From: Geodermatophilaceae bacterium
GTDB taxonomy: Bacteria > Actinomycetota > Actinomycetes > Mycobacteriales > Geodermatophilaceae
DNA: 6,675 bases
NCBI GenBank assembly: GCA_013696785.1
Contig: JACCXW010000165.1
Coordinates: 1-6,675 of the forward strand
Direction: 5' to 3'
Within the stretch, counting starts at the first letter, position 1. Every line of letters starts with the position of its first letter. A program made the translations under genes and the position numbers. Below the pieces are notes generated by a model. The model did not search any database, was not told where the DNA came from, and saw nothing but the letters and a program-made list of their open reading frames with translations. Shown one piece after another: positions 1 through 5,359 of this stretch.

Positions 1-794
1 CGCTCCTCGAAGTCACCGCGGTAGCGCGAGCCGGCCACCAGGGCGCCGAGGTCCAGCGTGTACAGCTGCTTGTCCTTGAGCGTCTCCGGCACCTCGCCCT
101 TGACGATGCACTGGGCCAGGCCCTCGACGACGGCGGTCTTGCCGACACCGGGCTCGCCGATGAGCACCGGGTTGTTCTTGGTGCGGCGGCTGAGCACCTG
201 CATCAGCCGCTCGATCTCCTTCTCCCGTCCGATGACGGGGTCCAGCTTGGATTCGCGAGCGGCCTGCGTCAGGTTGCGACCGAACTGGTCGAGCACGAGC
301 GACGTCGACGGCGTCCCCTCGGACTGCCCGCCGGTACTGCCGGAGGGCTCCTTGCCCTGATAGCCCGAGAGCAGCTGGATGACCTGCTGGCGGACGCGGT
401 TCAGGTCGGCGCCGAGCTTGACCAGCACCTGGGCAGCGACGCCCTCGCCCTCGCGGATGAGCCCAAGCAGGATGTGCTCGGTGCCGATGTAGTTGTGGCC
501 GAGCTGCAGCGCTTCGCGCAGGGACAGCTCGAGCACCTTCTTCGCACGCGGGGTGAACGGGATGTGCCCGCTCGGCGCCTGCTGGCCCTGGCCGATGATC
601 TCCTCGACCTGCTGGCGCACACCCTCCAGCGAGATGCCGAGTGACTCCAGCGCCTTGGCGGCGACGCCCTCACCCTCATGGATCAGCCCGAGCAGGATGT
701 GCTCCGTGCCGATGTAGTTGTGGTTGAGCATCCTGGCTTCTTCTTGGGCCAGGACGACGACCCGACGCGCCCGGTCGGTGAACCTCTCGAACAT
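1..794 (-). CDS. clpC: ATP-dependent Clp protease ATP-binding subunit ClpC (N-terminal part, cut by window edge)
   Basis: AAA+ unfoldase of the Hsp100 family that feeds substrates to the ClpP peptidase in the cytoplasm. The first 264 codons are visible, starting MFERFTDRARR. Two Clp_N repeats carry the near-identical signature NYIGTEHILLGLI at about residues 27-39 and 101-113. A serine/glycine-rich linker (about 148-165) follows, then LDPVIGREKEIERL at the start of the first AAA+ module and a perfect Walker A, GEPGVGKT (213-220). The last visible residues, YRGDFEE, belong to the substrate pore-loop region of D1, so about two thirds of the usual ~850 residues lie beyond position 1. The ATG at 794-792 is fixed by a GAGGAG Shine-Dalgarno at 807-802 with a 7-nt spacer and by the family N-terminus. 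The two Clp_N repeats separate it from ClpB and ClpX. Regulation is probably by ClgR and a SigH-type sigma factor (separate entries). Nothing looks broken. Confidence 0.97.
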   Translation of the reverse strand, partial: MFERFTDRARRVVVLAQEEARMLNHNYIGTEHILLGLIHEGEGVAAKALESLGISLEGVRQQVEEIIGQGQQAPSGHIPFTPRAKKVLELSLREALQLGHNYIGTEHILLGLIREGEGVAAQVLVKLGADLNRVRQQVIQLLSGYQGKEPSGSTGGQSEGTPSTSLVLDQFGRNLTQAARESKLDPVIGREKEIERLMQVLSRRTKNNPVLIGEPGVGKTAVVEGLAQCIVKGEVPETLKDKQLYTLDLGALVAGSRYRGDFEE

Positions 795-819
795 TCAAAT
801 ACTCCTCACTGCCCTAGCG

Positions 820-843
820 GCGCCCGACCCGATGGGTCGGCGC
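820..843 (-). promoter_or_regulatory. Strong hairpin in the clpC 5' untranslated region
   Basis: Read on the minus strand, CCGACCC and GGGTCGG form seven perfect base pairs around the 3-nt loop ATC. Three further GC/CG pairs extend the stem after one bulged C. The hairpin ends 12 nt before the clpC Shine-Dalgarno (807-802), so it would lie in the mRNA leader if transcription starts at the promoter near 944-971. No U-run follows, so it is not a canonical intrinsic terminator. It could stabilise the mRNA, affect ribosome access or be part of a protein-binding site. The structure is seen directly; any role is inference. Confidence 0.5.
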
Positions 844-923
844 ACCGCGACAGACCCGCGTGCTTGCCTACGTGCCGGTCCGGTCCACTCTATCCGCGCA
901 GCCAACGGACTGACGGGTGCGCA

Positions 924-937
924 GGTGTTCTGACACC
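924..937. repeat. Short perfect inverted repeat near the predicted clpC transcription start
   Basis: GGTGT and ACACC form a 5-bp perfect inverted repeat around a 4-nt centre (minus strand GGTGTCAGAACACC). It lies 6 bp downstream of the GTT of the proposed -10 element, so it covers or abuts the expected transcription start. That placement would suit a repressor operator or a hairpin at the mRNA 5' end. I do not recognise it as the site of a named regulator, and an inverted repeat this short is common by chance in GC-rich DNA. Confidence 0.3.
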
Positions 938-943
938 GTGCTC

Positions 944-971
944 AACCGGGTGAGACTGGGAAAGTGTTCCG
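944..971 (-). promoter_or_regulatory. SigH/SigR-type (ECF, thiol-oxidative/heat stress) promoter for clpC
   Basis: On the minus strand, CGGAAC (971-966) is followed after 18 nt by GGTT (947-944). This matches the sGGAAC/T-N(about 16-20)-sGTT pattern known for actinobacterial SigH (Mycobacterium, Corynebacterium) and SigR (Streptomyces). The orientation and position, about 150 bp upstream of the clpC start codon, fit a clpC promoter with a long leader. In Corynebacterium glutamicum, clpC is known to be under SigH and ClgR, the same pair seen here. A housekeeping promoter was not clearly visible; TAGAGT near 890 is a weak -10 candidate without a good -35. Confidence 0.6.
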
Positions 972-978
972 GGAGACG

Positions 979-996
979 CTGCGCTGTGAGCGAAAC
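979..996 (-). promoter_or_regulatory. ClgR operator upstream of clpC
   Basis: The minus strand reads GTTTCGCTCACAGCGCAG, with the core CGC-N5-GCG at 992-982. It fits the ClgR consensus as I recall it from corynebacteria (WNNWCGCYNANRGCGWWS) at all but two of its constrained positions, and it resembles the Streptomyces GTTCGC-N5-GCG box. ClgR is an XRE-type activator of clpP1P2, clpC and related proteolysis genes in Actinobacteria. The box ends 7 bp upstream of the proposed -35 element, where an activator contacting RNA polymerase would be expected. The match is seen in the sequence; binding is inferred. Confidence 0.65.
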
Positions 997-1264
997 CGTG
1001 GCGACGAGGGGTGCGGGATCGCGGAGTCAGCCAGCGGGGATTAACACCGGGTGCCTGCCGAATGCCTCCAGTGCGCGGCCCCAAAGCACCGAGAGGGATC
1101 CACAGAGGTACTGCCCTGCCGATTCCGGCGGGCACGCAATGGCGCCCGACAAACCTGCCTCACCCCAGCCCTATGTCAGGACTGTGGTGACCGAACGCGA
1201 CTTCACCGTCGCAATCCATTAGACGACGGGGCGTCAAATGGGAGACGGAGCAGTGGTCTCATGA
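997..1264. other. Intergenic stretch with no supported gene (between clpC control region and lsr2 3' end)
   Basis: About 270 bp upstream of the ClgR box and downstream of lsr2. Open frames cross it on both strands, but none has a usable Shine-Dalgarno, a recognisable protein or normal actinobacterial codon bias. The only internal structure noted is a long-range inverted repeat, 1051-1060 against 1126-1135 (9 of 10 positions complementary, the tenth a possible G-U pair, 65-nt loop). It is too weak to call a non-coding RNA. No tRNA or direct repeat was seen. Confidence 0.5.
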
Positions 1265-1286
1265 AGTCGGCCACCCGGGGCCGGCT
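1265..1286 (-). terminator. Possible hairpin terminator downstream of lsr2
   Basis: Minus-strand CGGCC (1283-1279) pairs with GGCCG (1272-1268) around a 6-nt loop. Two further pairs lie outside one C-A mismatch. It starts 12 nt after the lsr2 stop codon, where a terminator would be expected. No U-tract follows, which is common for hairpin terminators in high-GC Actinobacteria but makes the call weak. Confidence 0.35.
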
Positions 1287-1298
1287 CAGAATGCGATC

Positions 1299-1637
1299 TC
1301 AGCTTGCGGCGTGATATGCCTCGACGATCGTTGCGGGGATCCGGCCGCGATCGCTGACGCTGTGGCCGTTTCGCCGCGCCCAGGCTCTGATTGCCTGTGT
1401 CTGCTCACGATCGGTTGTTGCCGGTGCCCTGCCTCGTGGTCCGCTGCCGCGCGCGCCTGAGCGGCCGATTCGATGCGCGGCGCCGACGTAACCGGCCATC
1501 GCATCGCGCAACGCGGCCGCATTCTTGCTGGACAAGTCGATTTCGTACGACGAACCATCGAGACCGAATGCGACGGTCTCGTCGGCCTGCCCGCCGTCGA
1601 TGTCATCGACGAGTATGACCTGGGTCCTTCGTGCCAT
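1299..1637 (-). CDS. lsr2: Lsr2-family nucleoid-associated protein
   Basis: Small basic DNA-bridging protein that binds the minor groove of AT-rich DNA, compacts the chromosome and silences genes, often acquired ones; it is the functional analogue of H-NS. The 112 residues are the usual Lsr2 length. The N-terminal oligomerisation domain (about 1-58) begins MARRTQVILVDDIDGG and contains DETVAFGLDG and YEIDLSSKNAAALR. A basic, flexible linker (about 59-75) includes PRGR. The C-terminal DNA-binding domain (about 76-112) has TDREQ, IRAWARRNGHSVSDRGR and IPATIVEAYHAA, with the RGR DNA-contact motif at 97-99. The ATG at 1637-1635 has AGGAG at 1648-1644, 6 nt upstream. It lies 65 bp downstream of lysS and may be partly co-transcribed with it. 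The lysS-lsr2-clpC order matches that in mycobacteria. No defect is seen. Confidence 0.96.
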   Translation of the reverse strand: MARRTQVILVDDIDGGQADETVAFGLDGSSYEIDLSSKNAAALRDAMAGYVGAAHRIGRSGARGSGPRGRAPATTDREQTQAIRAWARRNGHSVSDRGRIPATIVEAYHAAS

Positions 1638-1652
1638 GCTGAACTCCTATGA

Positions 1653-1682
1653 GGTCTAAGCCAGTGGGGTGCGCCCATTCAA
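1653..1682 (-). promoter_or_regulatory. Weak candidate promoter for lsr2
   Basis: In the 65-bp gap between lysS and lsr2 the minus strand holds TTGAAT (1682-1677) and, 18 nt later, TAGACC (1658-1653). The -35 matches TTGACA at four of six positions. The -10 matches TATAAT at only three and lacks the final T. The position suits a short leader for lsr2, but the match could be chance. Confidence 0.25.
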
Positions 1683-1702
1683 TCACGCTACTGGCCCGGA
1701 CG

Positions 1703-3199
1703 CTAATAAGGTCGAACTAACGGGAACAGAATCGTGTCACGCACTCCCAATCCCGTGAACGCCATCAGCAATCGGTCGATACCCATCCCCATTCCGCCCA
1801 GTGGCGGCATACCGTATTCCAGCGCGGTCAAGAAGTCCTCGTCGAGCGACATCGCTTCCGGGTCACCGGCGGCGGCCAACCGGGCCTGCTCCACGAAACG
1901 GGCTCGCTGCACGATCGGGTCGGTCAACTCCGTGTACGCCGTGGCGGTCTCCACGGCGCCGACGTACAGATCCCATTTCTCGCTCACCCCTGGGGTCGAG
2001 CGGTGGGCCCGCGTCAGCGGCGAGGTCTCCTGCGGGAAGTCCCGGACGAATGTCGGTGCGATCAGGCCCGGAACGACGAGGTGCTCGAACAGCTCCTCGA
2101 TGAGCAGCCCCGGACTCCAGGCCGGGTCCGCGGTGATGCCATGCGCCTCGGCGTACGCGCGGAGCGTCTCGACCGGAGTGTCGGGATCGACCTGCTCACC
2201 CAGGGCCTCCGACACCGCGCCGTACAGGGTGATCGACGGCCACTCGCCGCCGAAATCGTGCTCGCTCCCATCGGTGTGGCGCACGACGTGCGAGCCGACC
2301 GCGGACAGCGCCGCGGCCTGGACGAGCTCGCGGGTCAGCACGGCCATCCCGTCGTAGTCGGAGTACGCCTCGTACACCTCGAGCATCGCGAACTCCGGAT
2401 TGTGCGTCCGATCCGCTCCTTCGTTGCGAAAGTTGCGGTTTACCTCGAACACCTTGTCCAACCCGCCGACGACACACCGCTTCAGATACAGCTCCGGCGC
2501 GATCCGCAGAAACAACTCCAGGTCGAAGGCGTTCATGTGGGTCGTGAACGGCCGGGCGGCGGCTCCGCCATGCAGTGGTTGGAGCATCGGCGTCTCGACC
2601 TCGAGGAACCCACGCTCCTGCAAGGTGGTCCGTAACGTTCGCACGACGTCGACGCGCAACAGAGCCACTCGTCGCGCCTCGTCCCGCACGATCAGATCCA
2701 CGTAACGCTGCCGGACCCGCGTTTCCTCGTTCAGCGGTCGGTGCGACACAGGGAGCGGCCGTAGGGCCTTCGCGGTAAAGGCCCACGACTCGGCCAGGAC
2801 CGATAGCTCGCCTCGGCGGGAGGTAACGACCTCACCTTCCACGAAGACGTGATCGCCGAGGTCGACGTCGGCTTTCCACGCTCGCAGTGACTCCTCCCCG
2901 ACGCGGTCCATTGACAGCATCACCTGGAGTTCGACACCGCCCTCGCGGATCGTGGCGAAGCACAACCGTCCGGTGTTGCGCATGAAGATGACCCGGCCGG
3001 CGACGCCGACCAGATGCCCGGTCTTGCTGTCCAACGGCAGGTCGGGATGCAGGTCCCGAACCTCGGCGAGGGTGTGGGTGCGGGGTACTCCCGGTGGAAA
3101 CGGGTCGACGCCCTCCGCGCGCAGCCGGTCCAGCTTCTCCCGACGTACCCGCATCTGCTCGGGCAGGTCCATGTACTCGCCGGGCTGCTCGCTGCTCAC
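1703..3199 (-). CDS. lysS: Lysine--tRNA ligase, class II (LysRS)
   Basis: Charges tRNA-Lys with lysine using ATP; acts in the cytoplasm as a dimer. The product is 498 residues, normal for bacterial LysRS. An N-terminal OB-fold anticodon-binding domain (about 62-145, with VGVAGRVIFMRNTG and RRGELSVLA) precedes the class II catalytic core. In the core, motif 1 is around GFLEVETPMLQ (197-207), motif 2 is RNFRNEGADRTHNPEF (255-270), and motif 3 is GMGMGIDRLLMAFTG (469-483), ending ILFPLVRPY. Wording such as THTLAEVR, GGAAARPF and GVSEKWDLY follows the mycobacterial LysS1 type. There is no N-terminal membrane domain, so this is not LysX. The start is GTG, with no Shine-Dalgarno but a -10-like TAGGCT 6 nt upstream, suggesting a leaderless mRNA. 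ATG at codon 10 is a less likely alternative. It is divergent from the methyltransferase operon and lies upstream of lsr2. Confidence 0.97.
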   Translation of the reverse strand: MSSEQPGEYMDLPEQMRVRREKLDRLRAEGVDPFPPGVPRTHTLAEVRDLHPDLPLDSKTGHLVGVAGRVIFMRNTGRLCFATIREGGVELQVMLSMDRVGEESLRAWKADVDLGDHVFVEGEVVTSRRGELSVLAESWAFTAKALRPLPVSHRPLNEETRVRQRYVDLIVRDEARRVALLRVDVVRTLRTTLQERGFLEVETPMLQPLHGGAAARPFTTHMNAFDLELFLRIAPELYLKRCVVGGLDKVFEVNRNFRNEGADRTHNPEFAMLEVYEAYSDYDGMAVLTRELVQAAALSAVGSHVVRHTDGSEHDFGGEWPSITLYGAVSEALGEQVDPDTPVETLRAYAEAHGITADPAWSPGLLIEELFEHLVVPGLIAPTFVRDFPQETSPLTRAHRSTPGVSEKWDLYVGAVETATAYTELTDPIVQRARFVEQARLAAAGDPEAMSLDEDFLTALEYGMPPLGGMGMGIDRLLMAFTGLGVRDTILFPLVRPY

Positions 3200-3205
3200 C
3201 TACCG

Positions 3206-3211
3206 AGCCTA
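3206..3211 (-). promoter_or_regulatory. -10 element placing lysS transcription start at its GTG (leaderless)
   Basis: Minus-strand TAGGCT (3211-3206) fits the actinobacterial TANNNT -10 pattern and ends 6 nt before the lysS GTG. That spacing would put the transcription start at or next to the start codon. The same 6 nt (CGGTAG) contain no Shine-Dalgarno, consistent with leaderless initiation, which is frequent in this class. The expected -35 region reads GGCAGG, a poor match. Confidence 0.45.
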
Positions 3212-3283
3212 ACGGCGCCCCTGAGATCCCTGCCTGAGCTGCAGACGGGCGGCCAGAGGATACGGCGTGATACACAACCCGCC

Positions 3284-4009
3284 ATGAAAGAACGGTCGCG
3301 GTCCTTCGACCAAGCCGCGGCGCTGTACGCCGCCGCCCGCCCCGACTACCCCGTCGCCGCACTGGACTGGCTCCTGCGTCCTGACGCGCGCAGGGTGCTC
3401 GACCTGGGGGCCGGCACCGGCAAGCTGACCCGCCAGCTCGTGGATCGCGGGCTGGACGTCGTCGCAGTGGAGCCGTCGCCGCAGATGTGCGCGGAACTCG
3501 CCGCCTACGCGCCGGAGGCGGTCCGCTACGAGGGCGGTGCGGAGGCGATCCCGTTGCCGGACGGGGACGTCGACGCGGTGCTCGTCGCCCAGGCATTCCA
3601 CTGGTTCGACCAGGATCGGGCGTTGTCGGAGATCGTCCGGGTGCTGCGACCAGGCGGCCCGCTGGGGTTGCTGTGGAATCTCGCCGACGACACCGAGCCG
3701 TGGGTCGACGCCCTCGCCGGCAGCACCCAGGCCATTGCCCGGTCCAGTGACCGGGGTGCGGACGTGGTGGTGGACGGGCGCTTCACGGACGTCGCCACCG
3801 CCGAGTTCAGCCACGGGCAACAGTTGGACGCCGACGCGTTGCGCCGGCTGGTCCAGACGCACAGCGCCTATCTCACTCGGGACGAGGAGGGTCGAGCCGA
3901 TGTCATACGCCGGATCGACGACCTGGTGTCGACGCATCCGGACCTCGCCGGACGCGAGGAATTCGTGTTGCCGTACGTCACCCGCGGCTGGCGGGCGACC
4001 CGTCGGTGA
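3284..4009 (+). CDS. Class I SAM-dependent methyltransferase, first of a tandem pair
   Basis: Predicted soluble methyltransferase of 241 residues, substrate unknown. The N-terminus RSFDQAAALYAAARPDYP is typical of the Methyltransf_11-type group. The Rossmann core has motif I VLDLGAGTGKLTRQL (38-52, SAM binding), an acidic residue after strand 2 in VVAVEPSPQM (E63), the adenine-side segment GGAEAIPLPD (84-93), the group hallmark AFHWFD (104-109) and LRPGG (121-125), followed by LLWNLADDTEPWV. The C-terminal domain ends LPYVTRGWRATRR. The ATG at 3284 matches the family N-terminus, and no clear Shine-Dalgarno precedes it. The open frame continues upstream only as antisense to lysS. It is first in a plus-strand operon divergent from lysS, and its TGA overlaps the GTG of the next gene. 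HWFD-type enzymes include yeast Tmt1/Crg1-like methyltransferases, but assigning a substrate would be guessing. Confidence 0.9.
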   Translation: MKERSRSFDQAAALYAAARPDYPVAALDWLLRPDARRVLDLGAGTGKLTRQLVDRGLDVVAVEPSPQMCAELAAYAPEAVRYEGGAEAIPLPDGDVDAVLVAQAFHWFDQDRALSEIVRVLRPGGPLGLLWNLADDTEPWVDALAGSTQAIARSSDRGADVVVDGRFTDVATAEFSHGQQLDADALRRLVQTHSAYLTRDEEGRADVIRRIDDLVSTHPDLAGREEFVLPYVTRGWRATRR

Positions 4010-4767
4010 CCGCCGGCGGGCGTAGCTTCGACGAGATCGCAGCTACGTACTCCGCCGTGCGGCCGGCGTACCCGGAGGCCGCGGTCGACTGGATCCTCAG
4101 ACCTGCAAACCGCCTGGAAGAACGGTGCGACGGCAAGCACGTCGGCGCCCGGGTGCTCGACCTCGGCGCGGGCACCGGCAAGCTCACCCGCCAACTGATC
4201 GACGCCGGCCTCGACGTGGTGGCGGTCGAGCCGTCGCCGCAGATGGGTGCCGAGCTGTCGGCGTACGTCCCGGAGGCGGAGTTGCTGACCGGTTCGGCGG
4301 AGGAGATCCCGCTGCCCGACTCCTCCGTCGATTCCGTCGTCGTGGGGTCGGCGTTCCACTGGTTCGACCACGCGGCGGCCTTGGCGGAGATCGCGCGCGT
4401 GCTTCGCCGCGGCGGGCGGTTGGGGCTGATCCGCAATCGGCCGGACGATCGGCACGACTGGGTGGCCCGGCTGGATGGCATCGCCGGCGCCAGGGCGCGC
4501 CGCGGCAGGCAGGACCCGACTCCAGATGAAGCGGACGCCTTCGACAACGCCGAGGAGGCGCAGTTCCCGCTCGCCTACGAAGTGACCGGCCAGGCCCTGG
4601 GTGAGCTGGTGCAGACGTTCAGCTACTACCTGCGCCTCGATGCCGAAGGCCGAGCCGACCTGCTCGCGCGCGTCGCCGAACTCGTTCGCACCCACCCGGA
4701 TCTGGCCGGGCGGGCGACCTTCCCGCTGCCCTACATGACCCGCTGCTGGCGGGCGACACGTCGATGA
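4006..4767 (+). CDS. Class I SAM-dependent methyltransferase, second of a tandem pair
   Basis: A 253-residue paralogue of the preceding gene. Motif I and the following strand (VLDLGAGTGKLTRQL to VEPSPQM, 50-80) differ from the first copy at only two positions. AFHWFD (116-121) and the C-terminal HPDLAGR and WRATRR are also shared, so the pair arose by tandem duplication. Two differences stand out. About 12 extra, charged residues lie between LRP and RVLDL (about 34-48). The otherwise conserved post-core segment LRPGG-LGLLWN has become LRRGG-LGLIRN (134-144), with Trp replaced by Arg. The GTG start at 4006 overlaps the upstream stop as GTGA, implying translational coupling; no strong Shine-Dalgarno is seen. 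The SAM site looks intact, so the protein is probably active, perhaps on a different substrate or as a heteromeric partner. Substrate and pathway are unknown. Confidence 0.88.
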   Translation: MTAGGRSFDEIAATYSAVRPAYPEAAVDWILRPANRLEERCDGKHVGARVLDLGAGTGKLTRQLIDAGLDVVAVEPSPQMGAELSAYVPEAELLTGSAEEIPLPDSSVDSVVVGSAFHWFDHAAALAEIARVLRRGGRLGLIRNRPDDRHDWVARLDGIAGARARRGRQDPTPDEADAFDNAEEAQFPLAYEVTGQALGELVQTFSYYLRLDAEGRADLLARVAELVRTHPDLAGRATFPLPYMTRCWRATRR

Positions 4768-4781
4768 ATTGGAGATTCGCT

Positions 4782-5348
4782 ATGACCTCGGCCCGAGAAC
4801 TGCTGCCGCTCGCCGCAGACAGCTTCGGCCGACAGGTACACGCGGTCGCACCCTCCGCATGGACGAACGACACTCCCGACACCGAGTGGACGGTCCGGGA
4901 CCTGGTCAACCACCTCGTCGGCGAGCACTTGTGGGCGTCGCCGTTGCTCGCCGGGCAGAGTGTGCGCGACATCGGCGACCGGTTCGAGGGCGATGTCCTC
5001 GGAGACGACCCGATGGCCGCCTGGGACGCCGCGATTGGTGCGTCCCTGACGGCATTCGCGGCAGCTACCGACGACGACACCGTGGTGCTGTCGTACGGCC
5101 CCACCCCGGTCAGTAGGTACGCCGAGGAGATGCTCATGGACCTCACGGTGCACGCCTGGGATCTCGCCCGCGGGATCGGCTCCGACGACCGGCTCGATCA
5201 GGTCTGCGTCGAGCACGTGCTGGCCTATGTCGAAGCGAACATCGACGGCCTTCGCGGCTACACCGGAATGTTCGACGCCGAAGTGGCAATCGATTCCGCC
5301 GACCCACAGGACCGGCTGCTGGCGCTTCTCGGCCGGGACCCGCGCTGA
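4782..5348 (+). CDS. TIGR03086-family DinB-like metal-binding protein (mycothiol maleylpyruvate isomerase N-domain type)
   Basis: A 188-residue cytoplasmic protein of the four-helix DinB/MDMPI superfamily, common and multi-copy in Actinobacteria. Family marks are WTVRDLVNHLVGEHLW (36-51) and LTVHAWDLARGIG (121-133). By analogy with the zinc triad of mycothiol-dependent maleylpyruvate isomerase (His, Glu-x3-His), the likely ligands here are His44, Asp120 and His124. That assignment is inference. Some superfamily members use mycothiol, but most TIGR03086 proteins have no known reaction. I chose the ATG at 4782 because GGAG sits at 4771-4774 with a 7-nt spacer and the family starts near MTSARELLPLA. 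An ATG at 4764 in the same frame overlaps the upstream stop (ATGA) and would add six residues. It is last in the methyltransferase operon and converges on coaX with an 11-bp gap. Confidence 0.85.
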   Translation: MTSARELLPLAADSFGRQVHAVAPSAWTNDTPDTEWTVRDLVNHLVGEHLWASPLLAGQSVRDIGDRFEGDVLGDDPMAAWDAAIGASLTAFAAATDDDTVVLSYGPTPVSRYAEEMLMDLTVHAWDLARGIGSDDRLDQVCVEHVLAYVEANIDGLRGYTGMFDAEVAIDSADPQDRLLALLGRDPR

Positions 5349-5359
5349 CAGCGGCAGAG

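Noticed and set aside
441..728. Direct DNA repeat of about 60 bp within clpC (about 441-503 and 666-728)
   Set aside because: It encodes the two Clp_N signatures NYIGTEHILLGLI, a known internal duplication of the ClpC family, so it is not a new repeat element.
1051..1135. Inverted repeat 1051-1060 / 1126-1135 as a possible non-coding RNA
   Set aside because: Arms of 10 bp with one mismatch and a 65-nt loop are weak, and no promoter or terminator frames it.
917..1222. 101-residue open frame on the plus strand in the clpC-lsr2 gap
   Set aside because: No Shine-Dalgarno, no recognisable protein, irregular composition, and it runs through the clpC promoter and ClgR box. Long stop-free frames are expected in GC-rich DNA.
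1139..1222. Possible 27-residue small ORF starting ATGGCGCCC
   Set aside because: No ribosome binding site and no support from context or codon bias; a chance frame cannot be excluded.
3014..3283. Upstream extension of the first methyltransferase frame
   Set aside because: It is antisense to the start of lysS and has no methyltransferase similarity; the homologous N-terminus begins at the ATG at 3284.
5343..5353. Second ClgR-like core CGC-TGACA-GCG at the end of the methyltransferase operon
   Set aside because: It lies across a stop codon between convergent genes, lacks the flanking bases of the consensus and has no promoter nearby; likely chance.
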